Notes: a model not told the origin generated them from the sequence alone. 64,000 nt of DNA from Bacteroidota bacterium (GCA_016715505.1 JADJZY010000032.1:124001-188000), one strand, 5' to 3'; numbered from the stretch's first letter, positions 37,373 through 47,610 are shown. Numbers and translations are program-made.

Positions 37373-38338
37373 ATGCAATCATTTACTGAACTTCAGGAGC
37401 AGTTTGAGCAATTTTTTGCACAACATCATTTTCCCGCTGAGCCTTCTACTTTATACGAACCTTGTTCCTATTTACTCCACATGGGCGGTAAACGCGTGAG
37501 ACCGGTTCTGTGCCTGATGAGTCAGGAACTTTTTGCCCCGCTCAACGACGATTCGTGGAATACCGCTACGGCGATTGAACTCTTTCACAATTTTACATTG
37601 ATGCACGACGACATCATGGATGCTGCACCTATGCGAAGAGGTAAAGAAACTGTTCATGTGAAATACGACACTTCAACGGCTATACTCTCTGGCGATGTTA
37701 TGAATATTTTTGCCTATGTGCATTTGAATAAAATCAACAGGTCATATATCCACGATGTGATTTCTTTATTCAATAAAACGGCTATTCAGATTTGTGAAGG
37801 ACAACAACTGGATATGGACTATGAAAAAAGAACATCCGTCACCCTGGAAGAGTATATGCACATGATCACGCTTAAAACATCTGTCTTACTGGGTGCTTCT
37901 GTTAAATTGGGTGCCATGTTAGGAGGAGCCACAGAAGGCTGTTCAGATGTATTGTATTCATTTGGAAAGTGCTTAGGATTGGCCTTTCAGTTACGCGACG
38001 ATTACCTGGATCTGTATGGAGAATCCAGTAAAACAGGCAAACAATTAGGAGGAGATGTGATGTCCAATAAAAAGACTTTCCTGATGGCTAAAGCATTTGA
38101 ATTATGTGATGATGCCGGACGAAAAGAACTGTTGGATTTACTGGACCGCAATGATCCCGAAAAAGTGCAGGAAATGAAGGAACTTTTATCGAGATGGCAG
38201 ATACAAGAACATTTGCTGGAATCGATTCGTCATTTTTCCGATCAGGCTTTTTATTTCCTGGAAAAAGCGCCGGTGCTTAGTAAAAGAAAAATGGCCTTAC
38301 AAGAATTGGCCACACAACTTCTGAACCGCGAGCATTAA
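37373..38338 (+). CDS. Polyprenyl diphosphate synthase
   Basis: Trans-isoprenyl diphosphate synthase (321 residues) that elongates allylic diphosphates for quinone or carrier lipids. Both aspartate-rich motifs are present: MHDDIMDAAPMRRG and QLRDDYLDLYG. GGKRVRP near residue 40 is the isopentenyl-diphosphate site. Chain length is not certain; Met and His before the first Asp motif fit a geranylgeranyl or longer synthase. It follows clpC by 12 bases and may be co-transcribed. Confidence 0.92.
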   Translation: MQSFTELQEQFEQFFAQHHFPAEPSTLYEPCSYLLHMGGKRVRPVLCLMSQELFAPLNDDSWNTATAIELFHNFTLMHDDIMDAAPMRRGKETVHVKYDTSTAILSGDVMNIFAYVHLNKINRSYIHDVISLFNKTAIQICEGQQLDMDYEKRTSVTLEEYMHMITLKTSVLLGASVKLGAMLGGATEGCSDVLYSFGKCLGLAFQLRDDYLDLYGESSKTGKQLGGDVMSNKKTFLMAKAFELCDDAGRKELLDLLDRNDPEKVQEMKELLSRWQIQEHLLESIRHFSDQAFYFLEKAPVLSKRKMALQELATQLLNREH

Positions 38339-38404
38339 CGACTCATTCAAACAAACTTCATCTTGCCTTCATCTGCACTTCACATTGCAGTAATATTGAG
38401 CAGA

Positions 38405-38412
38405 TACCTTTG
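38405..38412 (+). promoter_or_regulatory. -7 element for the Rossmann-fold gene
   Basis: TACCTTTG, 15 bases before the ATG at 38428. A TTG lies at the proper upstream spacing (17 bases). Confidence 0.55.
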
Positions 38413-38427
38413 GTTCAAATTGAAATA

Positions 38428-39293
38428 ATGCTCTACATTCATTCATTTGGATCGGTTGAACAGGTATTGGGAAATTTATTTAATCTGCAAGGCAATTTAT
38501 GTCAGGTAGATGCCCGGCAAATCAGCAGCCATGAATCCTTAGACAGAATAGATCCCTTTGGATTTGATGATGTATTGTTTTATTCCTTTTTGAATTTACA
38601 TGAATATCGTTTCCTTGACACATTCAGACACGAGCTGGAAAGGTTAATTTTATTGTTGATTATGTGAAGCGTAAAAAATTCAGAAAACTCATTATACTCA
38701 CTGCACCGGGTGCTTTTGACCATTCTGATAATCTCTATTTACAACATAAAGGACTTATTGAACAAAAATTTCAAAGTAGTGGAATACCCTGTTTGTTTTT
38801 AAGGGTTCAAGCTGTTACGCATGCATTTCGTCGGATACATAACTTGCATCATCTGTTTTATGAACGAGCTGAAGGGCGTTATCTCATCCCTCAAAAAAAC
38901 GATTTGACCATTTATAGCATTCAACTAGATAATCTACATGATATCGTAGAAAAAGCGATGCGCGATGATAGCTACGGTTATTATGATGCTTTTGATAGTA
39001 TTTCAAAACTGCCTGATTTTTTAAAAGAACATGCGGCCCAAATTCCTATTACCCGTATCGCTCCATTATATCTTTATTTTAAAAGTTACCTCGGCAACTA
39101 TTTATCACCATCTATTCTGGAGTTATTTCTACGACCTGGTGTACCAATGTACAGTTATAGAACAGCCAAGGCCTTTGGCGTGAACCTACATCAGGATGAG
39201 AGCAATGAGGAAGAATCTTTGCAGCCCGATAGCCCAACAATTCATCTTTCTCCGGTCTTTCAGCCGGGTGGATGGAAATGGTCGAAAATATAA
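38428..39293 (+). CDS. NAD(P)-binding Rossmann/SDR-like protein (frameshifted)
   Basis: About 288 residues when one base lost at 38646-38647 is restored (HELERLNFIVDYVKRKKF). The pattern matches extended SDR/NmrA-like proteins: an N-terminal strand LYIHSFGSVEQVLGNLF, a DDVLFYSF strand, KKFRKLIILTAPGAFDHSDN, YLQHKGLIEQKF with a Tyr-x-x-x-Lys-like YLQHK, and GIPCLFLRVQ. The usual GxxGxxG is degenerate, so NAD(P) binding is not assured. Substrate unknown. Confidence 0.5.
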
Positions 39294-39469
39294 TTTTGGA
39301 ATATTTTCTTTTTGTTGCGTTCAACTGAGAATCATGCCGTGAAAGATGTTCATCTCTGAGGCATCTCGTACTAAAGATAATATGGGTTCTCTGAACGCTG
39401 ACTATGTAAAAAAGCCAATATATTTGAGTAATGTCCTTTGCGTACAAAATATACGATCAACATAGTACT

Positions 39470-39593
39470 GAATTACATACATTTAATTCCAGTGCGAGCA
39501 AAAATAGTAGAAAGAGCGGAAGATGATTATTATGGTAGCTGTGGAGATTATTTAGGAATACGAAAAGGAATTTTAGAAGTTGAATTTATATGA
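39470..39593 (+). pseudogene. RAYT transposase C-terminal remnant
   Basis: One frame reads YIHLIPVRAKIVERAEDDYYG and ends SCGDYLGIRKGILEVEFI-stop. This is the conserved end of RAYT/Y1 transposases (LHNNPVVEGYV, YSSARDYY, LLEIKFI in the intact copy). The catalytic part is gone. Confidence 0.75.
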
Positions 39594-39595
39594 TA

Positions 39596-39654
39596 TCATG
39601 CTTTAAGACGGTTGGGAGAACCTCTTTCATCTGGCCTACGGGATGCCGCAAAGC
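39596..39654 (+). repeat. Interspersed 59-base repeat, copy 2
   Basis: Starts TCATGCTTTAAGACGGTT three bases after the RAYT-tail stop and ends at GGATGCCGCAAAGC. It pairs with copy 1 at 19220-19278 on the other strand. Confidence 0.8.
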
Positions 39655-39720
39655 TGACTAATCCTGCAAAGCGTTGGAGCATCAGGTGAAAAGGCAAGTC
39701 ATAGGGGAATAGGAGTAATC

Positions 39721-39795
39721 ATGCTTATCCTTAAATCTTGTAAATCACCGTTCAGACAATTGGCACCAAATGCATTGCATCCCGAAACGGAGAGG
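39721..39795 (+). repeat. 75-bp direct repeat, copy 1
   Basis: Shares 68 or so of 75 bases with 39951-40025, including the identical core TTCAGACAATTGGCACCAAA and CATCCCGAAACGGAGAGG. Confidence 0.85.
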
Positions 39796-39893
39796 TTGCG
39801 TTGAAAGAAAGGAAACGGTATTTTGATATTAAGTTTTCTGAATGGATGACAAACCATACTATGCATATGCGGATTAAAAATCCCCGGATATTG

Positions 39894-39916
39894 GTTCGGA
39901 ATTGCAAATTCCGAAC
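39894..39916 (+). repeat. Perfect 10-3-10 hairpin
   Basis: GTTCGGAATT-GCA-AATTCCGAAC, placed between the two 75-bp direct repeats. Same triloop layout as the REP-like hairpins near 20.8 and 22.5 kb. Confidence 0.8.
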
Positions 39917-39950
39917 AGTAGATGAAAAAAGTAATCATAGAATAGAAATC

Positions 39951-40025
39951 ATGCCAATCCTTAAATCATATAAATCACGGTTCAGACAATTGGCACCAAA
40001 TGCGTTGCATCCCGAAACGGAGAGG
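39951..40025 (+). repeat. 75-bp direct repeat, copy 2
   Basis: Second copy, 230 bases downstream of the first. From 40026 to 40160 I see nothing further. Confidence 0.85.
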
Positions 40026-40165
40026 CTTTGGGGGCAACGAGATTTCCCGGATTTGCTAAAAGCAAAAGAATAGAACTACGAATCGAGAACGCTTCGCAGA
40101 ACAGTTAAAAATGAAATGAAAAAACCGTTGTGTGTAAAGAATATATCAGTCCTATAGAAGGCAAA

Positions 40166-40357
40166 TCATGTCTTAGGACGTTTTCTCAAATCTTTGATGA
40201 TGATGAATACAGAAAAGAGAAAGGTCAATAAATAAATCAAAGCCAATAAAGGTTTTTCAAATGTTCGTTTTTCTACATTATATTCTTTAATCAGCGATCC
40301 TCCCACAATAATTGCAATCATGGTGAAGAAAAAATTGAGGCCCTTTCTTTGTTCCAT
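40166..40357 (-). CDS. Small two-helix membrane protein
   Basis: Unrecognised 63-residue protein, start chosen at MEQRKGLNFFFTM (ATG 40357) though the frame is open to 40405. Two hydrophobic helices (FFFTMIAIIVGGSLI and PLLALIYLLTFLFSVFIII) are joined by a charged loop, with a basic tail. Function unknown. Confidence 0.5.
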   Translation of the reverse strand: MEQRKGLNFFFTMIAIIVGGSLIKEYNVEKRTFEKPLLALIYLLTFLFSVFIIIKDLRKRPKT

Positions 40358-40509
40358 CTTTTTAATTTTAGATTCAATTCTGAAAGCAATACAAACGCCA
40401 TTCATTAAGCTATTTTTCTGCTTTACGGAAGTTATTGTATGATAAGATTATATGAATGATTGAGTCAAAATGGGATGAGTTTTTTTATCTCTTCGAATAG
40501 AATGCCTGA

Positions 40510-41784
40510 TTATTTAACCTTTTGCATGATCTCAAACATTCGATACACATCTTCAAAGCTGTTATACATGGGTACTGGAGCAATTCGAATGACATTTGGT
40601 TCGCGCCAATCGGCAACCACCCCGTTTTTTTGTAATTGTTCAAATACTTCCTTGCCTTTCGACTGAAATAATAAGGACAACTGACAACCTCTTTCCAATG
40701 GATTCGAAGGCGTGATAATCTGAAATTTAAGATGTTTTATTTGTTGTAATAAAAACTCAGCATAAGCGGTGAGCATAAAACTTTTTTCAGCGAGTCGGTC
40801 TAAACCTGCCTGATCAAACAAATCCAATGATGCCCGCAAAGCAGCCATATTCATCACCTGTGCGTTGCTCATTTGCCAACTTTCAGCGCTCTTCATGGGC
40901 TTAAACCCTTTCTTCATCTTAAATCGTGTCTTTTCATCATGCCCCCACCAGCCGGCCAATCGAAAAGTGTCTTTGCTTTTTACATGTCTCTCATGAATAA
41001 AAATTCCGCCACAAGCTCCCGGACCTGCATTTAAATATTTATATGAACACCAACATGCAAAATCAACTTTCCAGTCATGCAGATGCAAAACTTTGTTTCC
41101 AACGGCATGGGCCAAATCAAAACCAGCTATGGCGCCTGCCTCATGAGCTAATTGGGTGATACGTTGAATATCAAAATACTGACCCGTATAATAATTCACT
41201 CCTCCAAACACGACCAAAGCCAGTTTGTTTTTATGTTTCTGGATTGCCGCTTCAATATCTTCCATATCAATGGAGTGCTGACCTTTACGGGGGGCAATCT
41301 CGATGATGGCATCTTCCGGATCAAATCCATGCAATTGAGCTTGTGTTTCCATCGCATACATATCCGAAGGGAAGGCACCGGCTTCCATGATGATTTTGTA
41401 TCGTTGTTTTGTGGGCCGGTAAAAAGATAACATCTGCAAATGCAAATTCACCGTAAGTGTATTCATGGCAACAACTTCTTTTTCAGTTGCACCCACCATA
41501 GCGGCCAATGATTTTGTAAAAAAAGTATGGTAAGCAAACCAGGGGCGTCGGGATTCAAAATGACCTTCAACGCCATATTTCCCCCAATCCTCTAATTCTT
41601 CAGAAATGTAGGTAGCTGCGCCTTTTGGTTGCAGGCCCAGTGAGTTGCCACATAAATACACCACATCTTTGCCTTTGTATTGAGGAAAAATAAATGATTC
41701 GCGAAATTGTGCAAGGCTATCTGCATCATCCATCTCGCGGGCATATCCTACACTGGTTTTAAATTGAAGCTTCTCCATATTCAT
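40510..41784 (-). CDS. kynU: Kynureninase
   Basis: PLP enzyme splitting kynurenine to anthranilate and alanine (tryptophan breakdown). 424 residues. Landmarks are YLCGNSLGLQPKGA at the start, the Asp of GFDLAHAVGN, the PLP lysine in WCSYKYLNAGPGACGGIF, and LAGWWGHDEKTRFKM, all typical of the family. No other kynurenine-pathway gene is adjacent. Confidence 0.95.
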   Translation of the reverse strand: MNMEKLQFKTSVGYAREMDDADSLAQFRESFIFPQYKGKDVVYLCGNSLGLQPKGAATYISEELEDWGKYGVEGHFESRRPWFAYHTFFTKSLAAMVGATEKEVVAMNTLTVNLHLQMLSFYRPTKQRYKIIMEAGAFPSDMYAMETQAQLHGFDPEDAIIEIAPRKGQHSIDMEDIEAAIQKHKNKLALVVFGGVNYYTGQYFDIQRITQLAHEAGAIAGFDLAHAVGNKVLHLHDWKVDFACWCSYKYLNAGPGACGGIFIHERHVKSKDTFRLAGWWGHDEKTRFKMKKGFKPMKSAESWQMSNAQVMNMAALRASLDLFDQAGLDRLAEKSFMLTAYAEFLLQQIKHLKFQIITPSNPLERGCQLSLLFQSKGKEVFEQLQKNGVVADWREPNVIRIAPVPMYNSFEDVYRMFEIMQKVK

Positions 41785-41795
41785 TTTAATGTGTA

Positions 41796-41803
41796 CAAAG
41801 TTA
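41796..41803 (-). promoter_or_regulatory. -7 element of kynU
   Basis: TAACTTTG on the minus strand, 11 bases before the start codon at 41784; no clear -33 element. Confidence 0.45.
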
Positions 41804-41877
41804 TTAATCCACTTTCATTTTATCATTCTTTTCCCGAACAGACTTCAATTTCCAGAATGGTTTAATTTTGAACCCTC

Positions 41878-42964
41878 ATGAGAGATTCTGAATACGCGTA
41901 TGGTCGGAAGTGGTTCATTCGATTTGTTTATGCCATGATGATTTTAATGACAACCCAATCAAGGACAAAAGCTCAGGATTCCTTGCATTTTTGGAATGTG
42001 CAGGCTTATCTGGATAGCTATTTCAGTGTCGATCTATTAAACCCGGACTCGAAGGAAAAACCTTCATTCATTTTCAATCATCGTCAAAATAAGCGCTTGG
42101 CTCTGAATCTGGCGATGTTGCGTGCGGCATACGATAATGCGCAGTTTAGGGCTTCGGTCGGCGGAATGCTCGGCGACTATAGCCGGTTTAATTTGGCTTC
42201 TGAACCACTTTGGGCTCGTTCTATTTATGAAGCTCAAATAGGATTTCGTTTGCATGCCAGGCATGATGTATGGTTAGATGCAGGCATCATGCCTTCTCAT
42301 ATCGGTTACGAAAGTGCCATCAATCAGGATTGTTGGACACCAACCAGGTCTCTGGTAGCCGAAAACTCCCCATATTACGAAAGTGGTGCAAAATTGAGTT
42401 ATACGACCCCTCAAAAAAAGTGGTATTTCGCTTTATTGCTTTTAAACGGCTGGCAACGAATTGCACGAATTCCGGGAATGCAAAAACCATCTTATGGGGG
42501 GCAATTGAAGTATCTGGGCTCGAATTGGACAGCGAATTATAGTTGTTTTTACGGTTCGGATAGGCCGGACTCTTTGAATCACAAGAGGGTTTACCAAAAT
42601 GCATTTGTACAACTTGAACCGAATAAGCATTGGTCGGGAATAATTGGCTTAGATGTGGGCATAGATCATTTTCAAGGTGGTTCAACGCAATTTTGGTATA
42701 CGCCATCCGTGATCGTCCGTTATAGTCATTCTAAAAAATGGCGCAGTGCTTTTCGGATGGAGTACTTCAGTGACCGGGATGAGGCCATTATTCAGTCCGA
42801 TGGAAAGGTAGCAGAATTGCAGGCTGTTCGCTGAACACAGATGTACTCATTTTCCGAAATGTTACTGGAGATTTGAGCTGAAATATTGGCGTTGGGATAA
42901 AAATACGCGCACAAATTCACTTCAAATGCTTCCAATTACGACGGTCCTGAGCTATCAATTTTAG
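41878..42964 (+). CDS. OmpL-like outer-membrane beta-barrel protein (two frameshifts)
   Basis: Exported barrel-type protein of about 362 residues, resembling the 'putative beta-barrel porin-2' group. The signal region ends RTKAQD. The body has alternating strands such as WLDAGIMPSHIGYESA and AENSPYYESGAKLSYTTP, which are characteristic of the group. One-base losses at 42827-42828 and 42866 break the last third; undoing them gives LNTDVLIFRNV and WRFELKYWRWDKNT, then a terminal aromatic strand LSYQF before TAG 42962-42964, as expected for an outer-membrane barrel. Substrate unknown. Confidence 0.75.
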
Positions 42965-43068
42965 TGATATTACTTCAACGGCGTCATCGGGATTCGATTT
43001 TATAAAAAAGAGCATATCCCGAATATTTTATATACTTGCACAAATTCAAAAGAGCAAGCGCGTAGAGA

Positions 43069-45651
43069 ATGGCAAAAAATTTACTGATTGTGGAGTCACC
43101 GGCCAAGGCCAAGACTATCGAAAAAATACTGGGAACGGATTTTCAAGTCAAGAGTTGTTTTGGACATATTCGTGATCTGGAAAAGGATGAAATGGGCATT
43201 GATATTAAAAATAATTTCAAACCCACTTATAAAATATCGGACGACAAAACCAAAGTGGTGAATGAATTGAGGCAGTTAGCCAGAAAATCGGAAGAAGTTT
43301 GGCTGGCATCGGATGAGGACCGTGAAGGTGAAGCCATTTCCTGGCATTTATGTGAAGTATTGGGTTTAGATCCCTTGAAGACAAAAAGGATCGTTTTCCA
43401 TGAAATCACCAAACCTGCCATCAAACATGCCGTCGAAAATCCACGAACGGTGAATATGAATCTGGTGAATGCCCAGCAGGCTCGTCGTATTTTAGATCGA
43501 ATTGTCGGTTTTGAATTATCGCCTGTTTTATGGCGCAAAATTAGCCGCAGCAATTCTTTGTCAGCAGGTCGGGTGCAATCGGTAGCAGTTCGTTTGATCG
43601 TGGAACGTGAACGTGAAATCAATCTTTTTTCGGCCGAAAGCACCTTTAAAATTGAAGCCGGATTTTTTGCCAAGGACATCAATCAAAGAGATGTTTCATT
43701 TAAAGCAGAATATGCATCCCGTATCAAAGATGTGCAGGGCGCCATGCAATTTCTTGATAAATGTAAAGGTGCACAATACCGCGTTGAAGATATTCAGGTA
43801 AAACCGGGAAAAAAATCACCATCTGCTCCTTTTACGACCTCAACCTTGCAACAGGAAGCCAGTCGTAAATTAGGGTATAGCGTGAGTAAAACCATGTTGA
43901 TCGCCCAAAAATTGTATGAAAGTGGTCATATCACTTATATGAGAACCGATGCAGTGAATCTTTCTGCAACGGCTCTGGAGGACATACAAAAACAAATTGT
44001 CGGTGATTACGGCGATAATTATCATCAACGAAGGGCTTATAAAAATAAGAACGACAATGCCCAGGAGGCGCATGAGGCTATTCGTCCTACATCTATGTCG
44101 ACCAAACAAGTTGAAGATTGGGATCAGCAAAAACTTTATGACCTGATTTGGAAACGCACCATGGCTTCACAAATGAGTGATGCCATTCTTGAAAAAACGG
44201 TTGCCACCATTGGCATTTCTACACAAGATCAAAAATTAACGGCACAAGGTGAGGTATTAAAATTCGACGGTTTTTTAAAATTATATCTCGAAAGTAAAGA
44301 TGATGAGGACACGGATGAGGAATCAGAAGGAATGTTGCCACTATTAAAGGTTGGACAGGATTTGAATTTAAATCAGATGCGGGCTGTCGAGCGATTTAGC
44401 CGCCCCCTTCCAAGATATACGGAAGCTTCATTGGTTAAGAAATTGGAAGAATTGGGCATCGGCCGTCCTTCCACTTATGCACCTACCATCAGCACGATTC
44501 AAAATAGAAATTATGTTGTAAAAAAGGATAAGGAAGGGGTTCAAAGAAATTATCAGGTATTGGTACTTGAAAAAGATCAAATTGAAACCAAGCAGCTTAC
44601 CGAGAATACCGGAGCTGAAAAATCGAAATTGTTTCCAACGGATTTGGGCAATGTGGTGACCGATTTCCTGAAAAAGCATTTTACTCAGGTGATGGACTAT
44701 CAGTTTACGGCCACCATTGAAAATGAATTTGATGAGATTGCTCAAGGGCAAAAAGACTGGAGCAAAATGTTAGGCACTTTTTATACGCCTTTTCATCAAT
44801 TGGTAGAAACCACCATGGATACTGCTGAACGGGCTTCGGGTGAACGTGAATTGGGTATAGATCCGGAGAGCGGTAAAAAAGTCATTGCCAGAATTGGTCG
44901 CTTTGGACCCATGATACAAATCGGGCATGTGGAAGATGAGGAAAAACCTCGTTTTGCAACGCTGCGCCCAAGCCAGAGTATTGAAACCATTACTTTCGAA
45001 GAGGCGATGGAATTGTTTAAACTACCGCATGTTTTAGGACAATATGAAGGTTTGGAAGTATTGGTAAATGTGGGGCGATTTGGACCATATGTGAAATTTG
45101 GTGAGCAATTTATTTCATTGGCAAAAGGGGAGGACCCATTGAGTGTGACTATGGAAAGAGCCATCGAAGTCATTAAAGCCAAGCAAGAAGATGATGCCCC
45201 AATTGCTTTTTATGAAGATAAACCTGTTACCAAAGGCAAAGGTCGATTTGGTCCGTTTATTAAGTGGAATGATTTGTTCATCAATATTCCAAAAGCTTAT
45301 GATTTTGATTTTCTGAGTCAATCGCAATGTGAAGAGTTGATTCAGAAAAAGATGGAGAAAGAGGCCAATCGATTTATTCTGCAATTTCCTGAAGAAAAGA
45401 TTTCAGTGGAAAACGGCCGATGGGGTCCATTCATTAAATTCAATAAAAAAATGTTGAAACTGGGTCCCAAACCGGAAGGGGGTAAATTTACGCCTGAAGA
45501 AGCGGCCTTGTTGGGATTGGAGGATATTAAAAAAATGATTGAAGCACAGGTACCTGGTGCATTTGAAAAGAAAGTCAAAAAGGCAGCAGTTAAAAAGGCC
45601 GTTGCTAAAAAAGCAGCGCCTAAAAAAGCGAAGTCAGCTACAGCTAAATAA
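43069..45651 (+). CDS. topA: DNA topoisomerase I
   Basis: Type IA topoisomerase relaxing negative supercoils; 860 residues. N-terminal Toprim domain (LLIVESPAKAKTI; SDEDREGEAISWHL), and catalytic Tyr in GHITYMRTDAVNLS. In place of zinc fingers, the C-terminal region has at least four GRFGP-type repeats (GRFGPMIQIG, GRFGPYVKFG, GRFGPFIKWN, GRWGPFIKFN), followed by a Lys/Ala-rich basic tail. This layout is common in Bacteroidota. No frameshift in 2.6 kb. Confidence 0.96.
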   Translation: MAKNLLIVESPAKAKTIEKILGTDFQVKSCFGHIRDLEKDEMGIDIKNNFKPTYKISDDKTKVVNELRQLARKSEEVWLASDEDREGEAISWHLCEVLGLDPLKTKRIVFHEITKPAIKHAVENPRTVNMNLVNAQQARRILDRIVGFELSPVLWRKISRSNSLSAGRVQSVAVRLIVEREREINLFSAESTFKIEAGFFAKDINQRDVSFKAEYASRIKDVQGAMQFLDKCKGAQYRVEDIQVKPGKKSPSAPFTTSTLQQEASRKLGYSVSKTMLIAQKLYESGHITYMRTDAVNLSATALEDIQKQIVGDYGDNYHQRRAYKNKNDNAQEAHEAIRPTSMSTKQVEDWDQQKLYDLIWKRTMASQMSDAILEKTVATIGISTQDQKLTAQGEVLKFDGFLKLYLESKDDEDTDEESEGMLPLLKVGQDLNLNQMRAVERFSRPLPRYTEASLVKKLEELGIGRPSTYAPTISTIQNRNYVVKKDKEGVQRNYQVLVLEKDQIETKQLTENTGAEKSKLFPTDLGNVVTDFLKKHFTQVMDYQFTATIENEFDEIAQGQKDWSKMLGTFYTPFHQLVETTMDTAERASGERELGIDPESGKKVIARIGRFGPMIQIGHVEDEEKPRFATLRPSQSIETITFEEAMELFKLPHVLGQYEGLEVLVNVGRFGPYVKFGEQFISLAKGEDPLSVTMERAIEVIKAKQEDDAPIAFYEDKPVTKGKGRFGPFIKWNDLFINIPKAYDFDFLSQSQCEELIQKKMEKEANRFILQFPEEKISVENGRWGPFIKFNKKMLKLGPKPEGGKFTPEEAALLGLEDIKKMIEAQVPGAFEKKVKKAAVKKAVAKKAAPKKAKSATAK

Positions 45652-45668
45652 TCATTCAATTTTTTGGG

Positions 45669-45929
45669 ATGAATACCTATCGCGAAAAAGAAGAGGAAAG
45701 ACGAATGCAGGGGCAGTTACAGTTCCGTTCAGGACTGGATTTAGCCATGGGTGTCTTGTATATCATCATTCCTGCGTATGCTATGGCCATGCCGTATTTG
45801 GTGGAAGAATATGGAAAAACGACGGTTTATACCGTATGTAGTTTGTTTTCAGTTTACGGGCTCATTCGTATCGGTCGAGGTTGGATGGCCATGCGCAAAT
45901 TAATGAATAGGCGAAAACAGGGGTCATAG
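45669..45929 (+). CDS. Small membrane protein downstream of topA
   Basis: Unrecognised 86-residue protein. A charged N-terminus (NTYREKEEERRMQGQ) precedes two hydrophobic helices (LDLAMGVLYIIIPAYAMAMP and TTVYTVCSLFSVYGLIRI) and a basic tail. Starts 18 bases after topA and likely shares its transcript. Confidence 0.6.
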   Translation: MNTYREKEEERRMQGQLQFRSGLDLAMGVLYIIIPAYAMAMPYLVEEYGKTTVYTVCSLFSVYGLIRIGRGWMAMRKLMNRRKQGS

Positions 45930-45965
45930 CGCATTCATGACATTTTAGAAGTGCATTGTACTGGG

Positions 45966-45995
45966 TTGTTTCTCAAAAGCTTTTCCTTAACTTTG
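45966..45995 (+). promoter_or_regulatory. Promoter of second T9SS protein
   Basis: TTG (45966-45968), 19-base spacer, TAACTTTG (45988-45995); ATG at 46010. Confidence 0.65.
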
Positions 45996-46009
45996 GGTAA
46001 ATAATTTGT

Positions 46010-47610
46010 ATGAGATCAATACTTGTATTTTGTTTCGTTATGCTAGGCTATTATGCATCTGCGCAATGTAGTTTTAATATCAACACACAAATGGCTCCGG
46101 TTTTATGTCATGGTGAATCAAACGGTATCATCGTTGTGAATGTTTCGCCTGTCGGTTCTTATAACTTTCAGCTTGGAAGTGGGGCTTTACAATCAAACAA
46201 TATTTTTTCGGGATTAAATGCCGGAAGTTATTGGGTAAAAATACAAGATCCAACATTGAATTGTACCGATAGTGTTTTAGTCGCGGTTACTGAGCCGAAT
46301 CCTTTGGTGATTACCGCAGCATCCAGCACCAATAATTGTAATCAATCAGGAAGTATCCAATTAAATACCAGTGGAGGCAATACAACATTTACTTATGAGT
46401 TTCGTGAATACGGTGCCACATCCTGGAATACCGCATCGGGTAGTACAATTAGTTCATTGGATGTTGGCTTGAGTTATGAATTTCAATGCATTGATAATAA
46501 TGGTTGTTATTCCAACTTGCTGGATACTTTTATAGAAGCGTATACGACGAATGTCAGTTCTTCATTTTCATGTACTGGAGGGGGGCAATTTATACTGAGT
46601 AGCAATAATTCTAACACACCCATCACGCATTCAATATCTCCGGCATATGGTACATTTACCAACCCGAATCAAATAAGTGGTTTGGCTGTTGGTTCATACA
46701 CAATTACAAGCACGGATGCATCTGGTTGTTCATGGACCAAAGCTTATCCCATGGGGAATCAGAATATTACCAAGCTTGTCAGCTTTCCGACTTGTATGAA
46801 TTCCAATGGTAACATTTATCTTGCTGTGACAGGTACGGCACCTATTAATTATACCTAAACGGAGTCAATTCCGGTACAGGGAATTCCATCAATTTTTCCA
46901 ATCTGGCCTCAGGGACATACACCATTCAGGCCTCCGATGCGGCAGGTTGCAGTACGGCTTTGATCGTTCCTTTGCCCAATGTTTACCTGCCTTCCGCAAG
47001 TTCTCTGAGTCAAACATCCTGTGGACCCGTTTATATCAATGGATTGCCCTATAGCAGTACAGGCGTTTACACACAAACATTAACCAATGCATTGGGCTGC
47101 GATAGTATTCTTACACTGAATCTGACCATTTACTATCCACCAAGCAATCTGGTTAATCAAAATGGAAATTCTTTAAGTGCTGTTGCTTCCGGGGTGGCGT
47201 ATCAATGGATGAGTTGTAATCCTTTTCAAATTATTTCCGGGGCGAATAGTCAAACCTTTTTACCGACACAAAATGGTCAGTATGCGGTCATCCTCACACA
47301 GAATAATTGCTCCGATACATCCACTTGTTATGCAGTGAATGGTTTATCCATGAATGATTTAGATGAACAAGCCATCTTACAAATTTATCCTAATCCTTCG
47401 TCGGGTGATTTGCAAATACGCGTTCTTCAAAGTATTCAGCCCGGTGCAATGGTTGAGCTGAGAGATATTCAAGGAAGATTCATACAAGCTTGGGAACTTC
47501 CTCTCAATGGTGTACTGAGCCAACCACTTCATGGAGTTAATCCGGGTATGTATTTTATTGCCATTCGCAATGGTCAGCAATCTTTTGTTCAAAAGTGGAG
47601 GATTGAATAA
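46010..47610 (+). CDS. Secreted SprB-repeat-type protein with type A T9SS sorting domain (frameshifted)
   Basis: Surface or secreted protein of about 533 residues. Signal peptide MRSILVFCFVMLGYYASAQC. The N-terminal part looks like SprB repeats (APVLCHGESNGIIVVNV, NIFSGLNAGSYWV, SGLAVGSYTITSTDASGCS). A GCDSI unit near 47090 matches those in the protein at 4807-7244. The C-terminus is a type A sorting domain (LQIYPNPSSGDLQIRV, GMYFIAIRNG). A one-base loss at about 46856 splits the frame; adding T joins PINYTLNGVNSGTGNS. Likely adhesin or gliding-related; function not proven. Confidence 0.8.

Noticed and set aside
39801..40073. 90-residue frame across the direct repeat and hairpin
   Set aside because: It is made up largely of the 75-bp repeat and hairpin, so the frame is a by-product of repeat sequence.
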